Shown here: piece by piece, positions 26,316 to 39,960 of the stretch
How the letters are laid out: the number at the start of each line of letters is the position of its first letter
Position numbering within the stretch: position 1 is the first letter of the stretch
Assembly (NCBI RefSeq): GCF_905147045.1
Contig: NC_065894.1
Span: 8,531,501-8,595,500, forward strand
Length of the DNA: 64,000 bases
Reading direction: 5' to 3'
Origin: Nymphalis io
Lineage: Eukaryota; Arthropoda; Insecta; Lepidoptera; Nymphalidae
Notes under the pieces: generated by a model
Told to the model about the DNA's origin: nothing
Database searches by the model: none
The model's input: only the letters and a program-made list of their open reading frames with translations
Made by a program: the position numbers and the translations under genes

Positions 26316-27117
26316 CTTTGTAAACGTACAATATCACGAATAATTACAAACTTACAATAATTACATAACAATCATAATTACTATTTTGTGCGAAAACAAT
26401 ACGACTATTTCACAATGCGGTATCCTTCACAACAGCACCACATTTTATGCTAAATAAGCATTTCATCTCCCACTCCAGCCCACTTCACTGCAAGCCAGTG
26501 AGAAAACTAAATCACAGTGTAGTCATTATCTAAATTAAGATAACATTATTTAATTAGAAGGAAATAAGAAAAATTTACTTATAAGTTCAACAAAATGTCA
26601 TTTGTGTGATATGATATGTCACCCTTGTAATAGTCATAATGTAGGTCTTGATTCTTAACTTTTTGACTTTAATAATTTTATAACAACAGCATGATTAAAA
26701 TAATGTACAAATTAAATAAGTATACATTTTAAATAATTGTATTTAATAATAAATAAATTTGTTGTTGTAATTAATGTTAATGGCAACTTTTCACTGGATA
26801 CTTACCCATTTGATCTACATCAGCGATACTCAACCTTTCTTTTATAGGGGCCACAAACACGTGTAAGTCATGATGTCGTGGGCCGCAAACAAAAAATATT
26901 TAGGCAAAAAAAATTCTCAGGTTTTGCAATTGTTACAAATTAAATTAAACAACTTTGAACGGTTTTATCACGTATATTTTAATTTTTTTTATCATTTCAT
27001 GACGTTTCAAAGACTGCAGTTTCCGTGGTCATAGGCAGTTGTTTAATTCAAATTATTAAAATGTTAATAAAAACCTTTGACATTAAAAATAATTGCAAAT
27101 AAAGTAACACCAGGTAA

Positions 27118-27395
27118 GGTCAGCTCGTTTGGGTAGGTACCACCCACTCATCAGATATTCTACCGCAAAATAGCAGTACTTGGTAATGTTATATTCCAGT
27201 TTGAAGGGTGAGTGAGCCAGTGTAATTACAGGCACAAGGCACAAGGCACATAAATAATATAGTTCCCAAGGTTGGTGGCGCATTGGTGATGTAAGCGATG
27301 GTTAACATTTCTTACAATGTCAATGTCTATGAGCGTTGGTGACCACTTGCCATCAGGTGGCCCATTAGCTCGTCCGCCTTCCTATAAAAAAAAAG
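27118..27395 (+). repeat. Interspersed repeat family B copy
   Basis: Near full length: GGGTAGGTACCACCCACTCA, TCTACCGCAAAATAGCAG, GGTGGCGCATTGGTGATG and CGTCCGCCTTCCTAT. It has a short internal triplication of a CAAGGCA unit near 27233-27249. Confidence 0.75.
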
Positions 27396-28529
27396 GTCAC
27401 AGCAATATGAAAAAATATTTATGACTTAAATAAACGTTACACAGATATAAAAAAAAAACCGGTCAAGTACGAGTTGGATTCGCTTGAAGAGTGTTTCGGT
27501 CTTTTACGATAAAATTTAAAAATACTTATTGTACTTATTGCAGCTATCAGTCAGGGAAATTTATATAGAAAAGAATATTAAATGTAAAATATCAGAGCAA
27601 TTGTGTAGATGAAACATGATTAAAAATTAATTGCAAGATTTGATTCACACATACGTAAGTAACAGGAAAAGTTAATTATTACATTAACAAAAATCTTATA
27701 AATAAATCAAAATGCACATAATTTATAATTATGTTAAAAAGATCCAACGGCCTCTCTGTTCTGTGTCGATAATTTCCATCACCGAGGTTTTAATTGGTTA
27801 ATCTTGTGCCCCCAATGGCCCCCGGGTATCTTAAGAACATTACATCTTCGTAGTTGTAATGTTCTAAAGAAAGATAGATAGACACAAAAAATAAATATGT
27901 ACTCACTAAATAAGAAAAAAACACTTTTTAACTAAATAAGAAATAAACATTTTTTTCTGGTTAAAAATGTTATCATATTGCCATTATTTATATATTTCAT
28001 TATTATTTATTAAAAAGCGTTTGCACAGTTAAGATTATATTTCGCAGAGATCTCTGGTTTACTATTTAAGGCGGGAATTTGCGGCTTACAGGCGGTGCTG
28101 ACTGTGGTTTTGATACCCAGATATAATGTATTATAGCAAATGAATTGTGGTCCACCAATACGGCATATGATTATTATAAACGATCATGTTTTATCACGCG
28201 CAGTGTTAAAAAATATAACTTTTTTCATAAGCCATTCATATTATGACAATTATTTCGTCTCATAGGTTATTTTAAGCGTATTGTAAGATAAAAAAATTAC
28301 TACTCTATGTTTTAATAATAATCTAATATTAGATAAATAGACAAAGGAAATAAAAGTTTTTTACTCTGGATCCAATCTATTTTTTTTAAATAATTTTTTT
28401 AAACAACGCATTGGCGATGTGCTCGAGGGTTAACATTTCTTACAATGCCAATGTCTAGGGGCGTTGGTGACCACTTACCGTAAGGTGGCCCATACGCTCG
28501 TCCGCCTTCCTATACTATAAAAAAAACTG

Positions 28530-28750
28530 CGCAGGAGAGATATTATAGTGCACAAGTGTGTGCGTAAACACAGGTACACTCTCTCTGATAATCTGATATG
28601 ACGGCAATCCGACACGACCGGAAAGAGTTTAGGCGTAGGACCAACGGCTGTACGTGCTTTCTGAGGCACGAGAATGTATACACTTCCAACTTCCAGACTC
28701 CGAGCTGCTACTGGGAATTTTCTAGCAGAAAACCCCAATAACTTTTTATT
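28530..28750 (-). mobile_element. SINE family C fragment (minus strand)
   Basis: Reverse complement of the family C body: GTGCACAAGTGTGTGCGTAA, GGCAATCCGACACGACCGGA, then TACACTTCCAACTTCCAGA. The tRNA-like head is missing, so it is a truncated copy. Confidence 0.7.
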
Positions 28751-29210
28751 ATACTAATATATGTTATTGTATATGTATATTAAGCCAAACTACATATTAT
28801 ATTGTTTGGTTTATTGTAAGTATATAGCAGTATCCGCAGTTAGTAAGTTAAAAAGCAATAAATTATTTATGTTTTACAAATAACTTTATTTATTCGACTG
28901 GTTATTTCTTTCAACTTCGAAAATTATTACACGGCGTCTGACGTCCTCCATTAGTCGATTACTAATTACGATTATTTCTATTACTAATATGAATACTCGG
29001 GTAATCAATAAATAGTTTTTAATTGTATTGACATAAGCTTGGAATGTCAGTTTTGTAATAAGAATATAATGGCGAATGTACATTAATTTCTCTAAATATA
29101 ACAATAATAATCATGTTTGCGAAGACTATGCCTAAAAATGTAGATTTTGTACATCAGATCACAAGAAAGCAGGTTAGCCTCAGGCTAGCTTAACCGCATG
29201 TTTTATTAAA

Positions 29211-29432
29211 GTAACGGCCTGTAAAATAATATCCCACTGCTGGATTAGGGAATCCTCTCTTGTGGAGAAGACACATATGGAAGATTTTCATCTGACAAAT
29301 GCACGTTTTTGTCACGTTTTTTCCTTGACCGCTGAGCACAAGATTAATTATAAATACAAATTAGGCACATCAAAATTCAAAGGGCTTGTACCCGTTAAGA
29401 TCCACGGATTCTATCCACTGCATGATTTTTAA
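29211..29432 (-). mobile_element. Decayed SINE family A copy (minus strand)
   Basis: Recognisable by AACGGCCTGTAAAATAATAT, a CCCACTGCTGGATTAGGGA block and the order of the later family A blocks in reverse complement. Divergence is high, and the head is only faintly visible. Confidence 0.55.
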
Positions 29433-29683
29433 ATTATAAATAAAGTCTATAGTATGAAAACAGAGTTCATGATTTCCTCTGACGAGGTACGATGACGTTT
29501 TTGTGTATACAAATAAATAGCATTTTTATGCAATATTTCTAAAAAGAATAAAAAAGTACTTTATTTCAACATGATAACTGTACTTATATCGAAGTTATAT
29601 TAACAAAATTAATCGTAAATGAGTTTAAAAATTGTATCGTTATCGACATAACTTTTAGATGAACAATAAATAGTTTATTAAAA

Positions 29684-29757
29684 AATTATAAACATTGTAT
29701 GTTTATAATTTTTTTTTTAAATTTTTTTAAAATTATAAACATTGTATGTTTATAATT
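29684..29757. repeat. Duplicated palindrome
   Basis: Two identical 27-base palindromes at 29684-29710 and 29731-29757, each with 11-base arms (AATTATAAACA and TGTTTATAATT) around TTGTA, separated by an A/T-only spacer. Each could form a hairpin or cruciform. Confidence 0.85.
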
Positions 29758-29762
29758 TTTTT

Positions 29763-29816
29763 TACATTCTTATTTTATAGAAGAAACTGTACATTCTTAT
29801 TCTATAGAAGAAACTG
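29763..29816. repeat. 27-base tandem duplication
   Basis: Two adjacent copies of a 27-base unit beginning TACATTCTTATT and ending GAAGAAACTG, at 29763-29789 and 29790-29816, with one difference. It directly follows the duplicated palindrome. Confidence 0.9.
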
Positions 29817-31770
29817 TATATTTGTTTGTCTTCATAAATATTTATAATTACTTTTTGGAATACCTACTAGATTGAGGCGTCCATTTCAATTTTAAAAATA
29901 TTTGAATAATCACATTTAAGAAAATGTAGGGTGTCGGCGTACATACCGCGTGCGGTGTATAGTATATCGGTTCATTCGGTTTTTGATACTGATTAAGTCG
30001 TAATATTTGTTCATACCTCATTATTTATACTAATATTATAAATGTAAAAGTAACTCTGTGTGTCTTTTAAGATTTGACGGCTATGCAACTGAACCGATTT
30101 TGATTCAATTTAGTACGAAGCTAGCAATTCTTTTTAATTCACCCATCTAAGGAAAATCGTGTATGAAAGTTTGTATGCTGATTCTATCATTTTAAAGTTG
30201 AAAATGTACAAATGGGTAATTTAAATATCTAGTATTTATAATTTAAAATCACTTAACTCCGACGACTACTAATTAAAATAATCATCTGAATTTAAAATTT
30301 TAAAATATCTGTGCCTCTTATTAATATATTAAATCGCATTTTATGTGTAATTTCATTAAATATTTTCAATTCTTGTAGGTGTATAATTAGTGGCTTTGTT
30401 ATATACTTACCCCCAAATTAATTTGAGGTCACTTATTATATTACTAGTATATACTTAGGTACTATAATAATAATTATAATATTATGCTACTTAGAAATAG
30501 TATATTCATTTAATGTTCGAATTTCGTAGATTTCATACACGTTTTTGAAACTTATATTTCGTACTTCGTAGTTAACGCGGAATTATTCAAGAGAATCCCT
30601 TACAATTTTTCAAAGTGAAAGTAACACTATGCTCTTACTTGTGTAGTGGGGATTATTAGTGTCTTGTCTATAAGTGTACACTCAACCCACTTATAAATGC
30701 ATTTTTCCATTTGAATGTGCTGTATGAAAAGATGTCCAAAAATGTACAACTTAAACTTTTGCATTTTAAATAACAATAAACAATTATTTAATAAAATAAA
30801 TTGCATTACAATCGCGATAAATTACTCTTACACAAATCATTGCGTATGCAGATACACAAGAATCTATAGAGTATAATATTATAATTAATCAGGAATGGAA
30901 TATTCATATTATAAACTGGTTTTTTATTACATATGTAATGTTTTGATAAGTTAAATTAGATGATGAAAATAATTCAATTGAAAAAAATGTTAATTTGTAT
31001 GTGCATATTTACTTAATATATTTTGTAAATGAAGTTTTATGCTAAATATAATCAATTGTTAAAAGCAGTGATGTTGTAACCTTTGTATAATACCTTATAC
31101 GTTTTGAGTACAATGTATGGAAATATTTCTTTAACATATATATTTAAGCGCCATCTCTTACTCAAATGTGAAATATAACGACTATCATAAAATATTTCTT
31201 TTAATTTTACTTTAACGGAGAATGAAATATATATATACACGAAGTATCGCTTCGCATATTACTGCAGTAAGTAACGATTATTATTACAAGGAAGATAGCG
31301 TAGTATTTAAAGAATAAAATGATAACATTTCAGTGTTTATTGGTTCATTTTTCAAGGTCTGTAATGGTAGTATTGCTATCGCTAAAAATATTATACTAAA
31401 ATATTTTCATACTTTTTATTGAAATATAAATTTAAAGCGTGCGTTTGTTATACAAGCAACATCATTTATATGTATTTAATTTTAAAATATACGTATAATT
31501 CATCGTATTTATTAAAAATATGTTTTTTTACTGCATGTTAAAAAGTGAATGCCTAAAGTACAGACGCAATGAAACGAACTACTACATCCTACGGCAGGTT
31601 TGTCAGATTATTGATGCGGTGGTTTGAATCACGTTTGAATTGAAGTGCTAAGCTTTGCGTATAGTTTTATTGGTCCTAGATTAGCCTCAGTAAAATTAAC
31701 TAATCTATGGACCTTTAAATTTTGTGGAAATATAGTGAAATAGGTGTGATAGTGTGCAAAATAAGTAGTC

Positions 31771-34700
31771 ATGGTTTTGGCTGAAAGAAGTAATGATGTT
31801 CGAAACGGGAAGCGTTCGAGAGGGCCAAGCCCGAATGGTCACGGCAGCCCTGATTCTAGTTCTGAAGACGAAAACGGTAAGCTATTTTGCAATAAAAGTA
31901 GAAAGAATATTTATGAATGAATATATAATATGGGGCTTCATACAGTATAAATTGGTACCTGTTTAAATGATCTGTGCAGTGTAAGCATACGCTTTTATTT
32001 GATGCGTCAAGTTGTTTAATAAACAGCTAATATTTGTCTAATCGCCTTGATGGTTAATAACTAACAACTCATATCATGCTTTATTTTTATGCTTCTCTTC
32101 ATCTGCCTTCATGCTGCGCTCATCTCATCAACACATGTTACACCAAAACCAAGCAGTAGTGCCATTTGCAGCTGAAAAAATAAGAGTGGGGCGTGATTAC
32201 CAGGCAGTGTGTCCTGAGTTGGAACCCTTGGAGCAAAGAAAACCTGATCAAATATCAGATAGAGCTTTACTTGTTTGGTCACCTACATCTGACATATCAG
32301 ATATCAAGTGTAAGTAAAATTCACTAGGAACTAATATTTGTTACAATTTTTGCATTCTGAATTACTTATTTTTTTTTAGTGGATGAGTACATTACTATAG
32401 CAAAAGAAAAATATGGTTATAATGGTGAACAAGCACTTGGTATGTTGTTTTGGCATAAACATGATCTGAACCGGGCTTCCATGGACCTTGCTAATTTTAC
32501 ACCCTTTCCTGATGAATGGACAGTTGAGGACAAAGTGCTTTTTGAACAAGCTTTTCAGTTCCATGGTAAAAGTTTTCACAGAATAAGACAAATGGTTAGT
32601 AATAGTTTTATATATGCAATATGAATTGCTGACCTTTTTATAATACTAATTTGTGTTTTCATTATAGTTACCAGATAAATCAATTGCATCACTAGTAAAA
32701 TATTATTATTCATGGAAAAAGACAAGAGCTCGTACATCTTTAATGGACGTTGTGAGTGAAGGTCGTAATCCTACTGGCTCAGGAAGTGGGAAAAGAGAAT
32801 CTGGGGCTGGATCCGAACCAGGAGGTTCAGATAAAGATTCTGATAATGATGAAAAGGTATGTATGTTTCCATCCCATTGTTATTGTTTGTATTGCTTTTG
32901 TTAAATGTTTGTTCTTGGTCATTTAGTATGCAGATTTATCATTATTATTTCATAAAAGTAAATATGACGACTTCCTTTGTTTGCAAGTTTAAACAGTGTA
33001 TCTGGATTGTCCAATGATGATTTCCTTTAGAAATAAAGTCATTGGTGGCTTAGTAAATAGAAATGCAGAGTAGATAATATTTATTAATAGTATACATTCA
33101 TTCAAGCATTACATTAAATACACAAAACTTTAAAACTGAGTTAAAATCTCTTTTTATGCAATTCCACTGTTGTTCAACATAAAAAAAGATGTCAACTGAG
33201 TGTTTATATAGAAGCCTGGGTAGCACATTTTGTGGATGTAATGTATGTTGGTAATGACAGAGGTGGACTTTACATCGTGGTATAGTCCGCGGACGCAAGC
33301 CTATGCCGGGTGGCGGGCCCTCGCTTCGTGTCGGCCAGCAAGGCGAGGTGGGTTCGTCGCTCCCACACTAAGCGTATGACCATGTTGCTACAATAACTGG
33401 ATGTTAAATGTCTTCTTCCATTCTATTCACTATTATCTGTTATTGGTGTGTTGTCATTCATAATTTGATCTTTGTCAGAATTCCTTGTGAAGATTGTCTC
33501 TCGATATTCCTGGACTCCCAAATGTACTCTTACTGCCAAGCTGCTGTATCATCGCACTATAGCCATAGAGTATTTTTTGTTTGCGTTTATGTTTGTTTTG
33601 CGATAGCAACTGCTTCATGTGTCACATATCATAGAATAATTTTCATTATATTCATTAAGAAGAAAATGTTATTTGAACCATGAAAACCACCTTGTATTAC
33701 AGTTAACTAGATGCGCTCCTATACAATACAAATTTTAATTGAATAGAATAATTATATTATATTAAAATACATGCTTAATATATAGATAATTCATCTACAA
33801 TACAACAATAGAAACTTAGTTCAAATAGCTACCATACATTATTTTTCATGATTGAATTAGTTAAATTGCTGCTTTTGACTATGCTTTTTTTTAGTTTAAC
33901 TGCTCTGCATTTTTATTTACAAACAGACTATTTATTATCATATCATATTCATTTTATAATAACAAAACAGTTTCAAAATATGTCACAAAAACATAAATGT
34001 AATCTTCTGTTTTCATAAGATGATACACAAAAAAACTAAATTATTAATGTTAAACAAAAAATCAAAATTTTTTAAAATGAATTTATTGGTAAAACAGGAG
34101 AATGCTGTTTTAATTTTAATAGAAGAAAGGAAATAAAAATAATGGCACATATTTTGTTAATCTTTAAGCACGATGCCATGTGCTCATTATATTCTTAGTC
34201 TTGTAAGAACTACTAAATTAGCACTCCTACCCGTTCCTCATTCACCTATCAAGTGATCCCGCATGCTTCCTTTAACAGCCCCCAAATTTTTTTTGTTGTA
34301 AATGTGTGCAGAATATCGTTTTATATTCTAAACGAAGGGTTTTTAAAAGAAGTGTGTGAGGAGTTCCAGCCCTGTTGGTTAGGTTAGATTAGGTCAGGAC
34401 AGTAAAATATTGATTGGGGTTTAGGGCGAGGGCGGCGGCGAAGCGGGCAAGTGGTGCACCGTCTGCGGCATTCAGTGCTCGCAGACCACGCCGCACAACT
34501 CGCACAAGTTGTGCCAGGCATGCCTCGTGCACGCCAGGTCGGTAAACAAACAACATTCACTTTGAAATCTCAATTCATCATCATCTTACGCGAGTAAGGT
34601 TTTTCTGTTATTCGAGTCAATCCAAAGACTTTAAAATGATTCTTTCTCTAGCTTTATTACAAATATTGGTCATGCCGCGGTCATGTATTATAGCCGACTT

Positions 34701-37396
34701 GAAAAATGGTTATCAATGCGTAATTTTTTTTTACTTGTTGTCCGATTAATTATTATTTTGAATTGAGGAATATATAAACGATTATTAAATTTGAGTCGTT
34801 ATTGATAGTCGAGTTAGTTTTCGCAGAAAAACTAATGATATAACGATTATTTAAAGATTTATACGAATCTTAAGATTTTAAAGATGACATGACAACCTGT
34901 ATAAATTAAATTGGCGAATGTTTCTCGCAATCACTCGTAGAAATTGCAAGAAAGCACTTGAAAGTGTAGTAGGGCGGTGCCAGAGATTTGATTGTTTGAA
35001 CGTTCGCGGTGATGTGACAGACGCACCGGCACGATGAGACCGCTGTGCGGGCCCTCGGGGCGTCGCGGGCCCGGCTCGAAACAGCAGCGGTACAAGCACC
35101 GCCTGCCGCGAGGCATTTACATCAATCACGACGATCTTGTGGCCATGGCCACCGGCCCGCAGCCCGGCGAGCCCACGCAGCCCGGCCTTGTCAATCAGGG
35201 GGAGGCTATGCTCAAAGCCATGGACAGAGAGATTATCTCGCTCAAGAGACAAGTAAGATGCAACCCGCCATCCATGACGCTATGTAGTTAACACATTCTC
35301 ACCCTTACGTTGTCACCGACGCTTAAGCTTGACATTGACCGAGACTGAAATTATTGTTCGTTAATCTAACATGGGTGTTACTAATGATTTGTGTGATGTA
35401 ATGTGGAGAATGTGATATTAAAACAGATTATTGTCGATTGTTGTAGATTTTTTTTTTCAACAATATTGCATTAGGCGACTTTACAAAATGTATTCTGCAC
35501 ACATGCCCTCATACTTTATACATACTTTTTTTTGTGTTGTTGAATAGCTTTCAAACAAAACGTTCTCGTTGAATGCAGTGAGAGTCCTGCGAATCTTGAT
35601 TAGTGTTATTTTGGATAATCCAGATATGCACACCCCGATCCTGCCTAGCATTTAGCTAATGTTAATGATTTGATTGCTTGTGTTTTCAAGCAAGAGCGAA
35701 ATTTTATAGAATTTTATAATGCAGGTTCAACAAAACAAACAACAGTTAAGTGCTATGAAACGCAAAGTAGGGGATGTTGGTGTAGAGGAGCTTCGGCCCG
35801 GCGAACCGCCCGCAAAGATAAATTCGCGCTGGACTAATGACGAATTACTGATGGCAGTCACGGCTGTCAGAAAATATGGTTTGTGGAAATGACTTTTCTT
35901 ATTGTCCTCTTTTCTAATTTTTATAATCTTCCATGGATTTGATCGTTATTTGCTATTTAGATAAAAGATTGAAGAAGTTGCCACCTTTTGTTTTACATTA
36001 AACTTATACTTGTAAGTACATAGGGGGTAAATTACAAATTCATCTTACAGGTAAAGATTTCCAAGCGATTGCTGAAACACTGGGCACTAAGACAGAAGCA
36101 CACATCCGCACATTCTTTATTTCCTATCGCCGTCGATATAATCTAGACGCAGTTCTACGCGAGCACGAAGCCGATCGCGGAAGCGCTAACCACATACAAG
36201 CTGGTATATATTTATTATTATTTATCTAAGATTTTTGTTCTATTATACTTTATTCTATTGTAGGAATTAAATTTAAGAAATAGTTCTTTTTTCTAATAGC
36301 ATTCATATTGGCATGGTATTTATATGGGTGGCATTTGGTATTTGAAGATTTATGGGAAATCAAAAAAAAAAAAAATAATGATATTGTATCGAAATATGTA
36401 ATCAATAATTTGGGAAATATAATAGACAACATATATAGGTTTTCATTATTTATTCAAAATATTTTCTTCTAAAGACAAATAGCCTGACAACTTGATTTGT
36501 AATTACTTGAATTGAATTTGCGAATTTATACACAATCTGTTGTGATTTTTTTATATCCTTTGAGCCCAGTAAAGGAGATGATTTTTTTTACTTTTTCCAA
36601 ATTTTCTAAGTAATAACACTAAAAATGTGTTATATATTTATTTATAATCATAATGACAATTAAATTTTGTAAATTTCATAAAATAATTTATTGATTTTTT
36701 ATGGTTGCATCGTTCATTAGCAGGTACAACAAGTACAGAATCTACTGAAAATGATGTGGATAACAGTAATGCCAACAGTGGTACGGGTTCTCCACAAACC
36801 AATACGAAGGACGAGAAAGTAAGTGACACATAATAATAGATATTTATTTATTTCCTTTACTTCCAATTTCGTCAAGCACAAGATTAACGCTCATATGAAA
36901 AAGTAGTACTAATTCGCTCATATAAAAAAGTAGTAAAAAAAACTTTTTCTAAAATGCCAAAGATTTGGCGTCCGAGCTTTTGGTGTAAAACTTCTACTGT
37001 ATGACTGCATATTCCTGCTCGTTTGAGGTTCTAGTTTCATAACCCGGGTTATACTAATTAAAGTTATTACTTATTATGTGTTTTTCTGCCAAGAAATTCT
37101 GTGTCAGGTCGAAGTTGGGAAATTAATGTTGCGCTCCCGTGCCTCGAAACTCTTGAAAAGCCGTTGGTTATTTCTCCGATTGAATTGCCGTTCCATCGGT
37201 CATCTGTTTTCGCAAACACTCGTGCATTATTTATTACCAGAATAACTGACAAGCACAAAGTCTTTTTAGCAATAGATATAAATATATATTCATATATTTC
37301 CAGACCGAAGTGGACAGCGAGGGCGTCGCCATCGGTGCGTCTGCTGAGCAGGGCGGGCCGCCCACCACGCCACCCAAGCACAAGCCGAGCAAGTGA
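31771..37396 (+). CDS. CoREST: CoREST / RCOR corepressor
   Basis: Ten exons join in frame: 31771-31876, 32172-32309, 32380-32594, 32668-32856, 34425-34537, 35021-35252, 35725-35878, 36051-36203, 36721-36818 and 37304-37396 (TGA), giving 496 residues. The start is the ATG of MVLAERSN. An ELM2 domain begins near residue 39 (IRVGRDYQAVCPEL); SANT1 covers about 122-175 (EWTVEDKVLFEQAFQFHGKS); a Cys4 segment lies at about 224-250; a coiled linker follows (MDREIISLKRQV), then SANT2 at about 366-425 (RWTNDELLMAVTAVRKYGKD). In the family, ELM2-SANT1 binds HDAC1/2, and the linker with SANT2 ties LSD1 to nucleosomes, so it is a nuclear H3K4-demethylase/deacetylase scaffold. The acceptor at 36718-36723 is a tandem TAGCAG. 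Identity is very secure. Confidence 0.95.
36715..36726 (+). promoter_or_regulatory. NAGNAG tandem splice acceptor in CoREST
   Basis: The intron ends TTAGCAG. Using the first AG (exon from 36721) or the second (from 36724) gives proteins differing by one Ala, just after SANT2. Frame is kept either way. Tandem acceptors of this kind are often used alternatively. Confidence 0.75.
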
Positions 37397-37526
37397 TGCC
37401 GTCCGCCGCGACCCCGCCCACAGCGCCGCGCACACACGTAGCCACATCTCTTGACACACCATCATCATCTATAATGATCACTCGATCGTGGAACTAATTA
37501 TTCAATATAAAATATGCATTATGGTA

Positions 37527-37532
37527 AATAAA
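37527..37532 (+). promoter_or_regulatory. Candidate poly(A) signal of CoREST
   Basis: AATAAA about 130 bases after the stop codon, in an AT-rich context. Later hexamers could also be used. Confidence 0.45.
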
Positions 37533-39904
37533 AATATTTATCGACGACAAAAAAATACTTTGATAATACTTCGTTTATGCTCATAAAAATTGGGTTTTAA
37601 CATGATTAATGTTATATCACATCATTAACAAAGGGTATAACTTAATATGGCTAGTGTGTTCAAAGCTACATTTATATATCATTTTTCAAATATTTGACAC
37701 TCCTTAAAGTCATAAGATTGTCTGTGTGAATTTTTTTCTGTTTAATATATGAAAAAAAAAATTAGGGAAGTGCTAAATTATGTGTCTAGTAATCTCTTGG
37801 TCTACCAGCATCTAGGATATATATCCTAACTATATGTATTACTGGCATACTGATCATATTGAGTTGTTTTAAACAAATAATGGAATGATTTGCATAACAT
37901 AATCGTCGTTTTCAATCTTAATTGAGCTGTCGTCAAAGTACCACTTTCAGAAGTATGTGTATTATACATTTTACAATAAATGAGGTAATAGTACAGGACA
38001 ACTAACTAGGACACTGACTTTGTTCAACAATTTCTTTTTTAATGTATACACACATCAGCACTGTATCTTGACTTTTTAAACAATGAATATTTGTTATGTA
38101 ATGCAAGTAATAATAATAATAAAAATAATTATTCACTAAATTTATTACAAATTTAGTATATAATTGTTTCATGTCAGATGTTACAATCAATATATCTTTA
38201 AAATAATTCTTATTTATTTAACGAAATTAATTTTGAAGATTCGACATATAAAAGGCTAAAAGTGAGGTTAGTTTCAATAACTATATGATTTATAATACAT
38301 TCAATTTCGTCCATTAGATAATTTATTATAAGATAAACCAATTCAAATATTGGATACAAAGCATTTACTTTTAAATGTTTTAATTGAACAATAGATATTG
38401 TTTATTTATTTGATTTAATGAGATTTGTAACAGATTATTTTAGAATGCCTATACTTTTGTAAATGTACAAATTATAACAAAATTTAAGGGAGAGTAGAAC
38501 ATGACTAATTATGTCACAAATATTTTAAAAATTAGGATTATTTCAAAGAATATCAAATCAGGTTTCATATGTAATGAAAGATGTGAAATTAGAGGAGGTG
38601 GTATACGCTTTAGGAATGGAGTAAGGACTTGTACATATAGATTAATTCTAATAATTAAAGCCATTATATACGATAGTTAAAAAGTAAATGGTTAAGGAGC
38701 TTACCGTTAAGGCAATACTTTAATGTACTAGCGTTTAACTGATAAGTTGATAAATATTGACTATTTAAATCGATATTATGGGTTTTCTTACAATGTTTGT
38801 ATGTATAATTTTTATGTTTAATGACCATAAACCAGCAATAAATTAGAAATAATGAAATCATTGATATGGAGTTGTATTATAATTGTGCATATATAATTTT
38901 ATATTATATATACACAATTATATCATGATAGTAAATCTTAAAAATGAAAAATTATAACCTGGATCAATATAAATGTACAGATTGTACCGCTGTATTGTAT
39001 ATAGATATGTGTATAATGAATAAATTGTATAATATAGAGATAAGCCTTCATTATAGTACATAATAATGCTTTTATTAGATATATAGAAAAACTCGATAGA
39101 TATTTCTATGGAGAAAATTGAGCGAAAAGGTAATCTTGTTCAGAGATCTCCAGAACATATGCTTCGAATACTTTGATATATGAAAAAGTCAGCAAAGAAA
39201 CAGTTTGTAACTGTAGCAGGGTCGCAGGAGTGCGATTAGAACTATAAAATACAATTATGATTTCGTGTTTCGTTCTAGAACCCCTAGAGTAAGATAAATT
39301 GGCAACACATACAGTTGGCAAAAAAATTAACTTCCCTGAGTTGTCAACAAAACTTGTTACAATTATTGTAATATACCATATATTATTTAACTTGAAAAAA
39401 TTACCAACGTTTTACGTTAACAAGTAAATAGCCAACTATTTAAGCGAAAACGCAACATTACGGTTACGTTTTGAAGAAGAAACACAAGTAATTAATCGTG
39501 TTGACGTTTAATAACATAGTATTAATTTAATTACTTGCAGTTGTTGCGTAGATTGATAACTTCTAATATGAAGTCGAATATAGATGCTAATTATATTAGT
39601 GTGATTTATATTAATTCTAAAGTTGATTAGTTTAATATATAAAGAATCATGAAATAAGGTACATTTTGATCCGTAACCCACACTTGCCTTAATCACACAC
39701 CTCACATATACTCGCATGCTTAAAGTAATGTATACTATATTTAAGTAATATTTAATAACATTTTTCTAAAATTTTAAAATAGTGTGTAAAGTTTTTAAGA
39801 GTTAGGTAGACTTTTTCATGTTGTATATCATTTTAAAAAAGTCCATTCATACTCAGTTTTTTAGTTAAAATGATTCGAGATATATTTCACTTATACCGTA
39901 CCGT

Positions 39905-39960
39905 ACCGTAACAGCCTGTGAATGTCCCACTGCTGGGCTAAAGGCCTCCTCTCCTCTTTC
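39905..39960 (-). mobile_element. SINE family A 3'-end fragment (minus strand)
   Basis: GTAACAGCCTGTGAATGTCC followed by CACTGCTGGGCTAAAGGCC and CTCCTCTCCTCTTT equals the 3' end of family A in reverse complement. The rest is absent. It is preceded by a CCGTACCGTA duplication. Confidence 0.8.

Larger units (their letters stand above)
26316..31770. other. Divergent intergenic region between Dph6 and CoREST
   Basis: Five and a half kilobases that must hold the promoters and 5' UTRs of two divergent genes; I cannot place a TATA box or initiator with confidence. Contents that can be named are a family B copy (27118-27395) and a 3' fragment (28404-28517), a family C fragment (28530-28750), a decayed family A SINE (29211-29432), two small tandem duplications (29684-29816), a partial TATACTAATATTATAAA repeat (30026-30135), and near 27460 a fragment starting CCGGTCAAGTACGAGTTGGA, which I recall as part of another lepidopteran repeat. 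The rest is AT-rich and unassigned. Confidence 0.7.

Noticed and set aside
33408..33683. A separate small gene in the CoREST intron
   Set aside because: The 91-codon frame is hydrophobic and AT-driven, with no motif and no supporting splice or promoter context.
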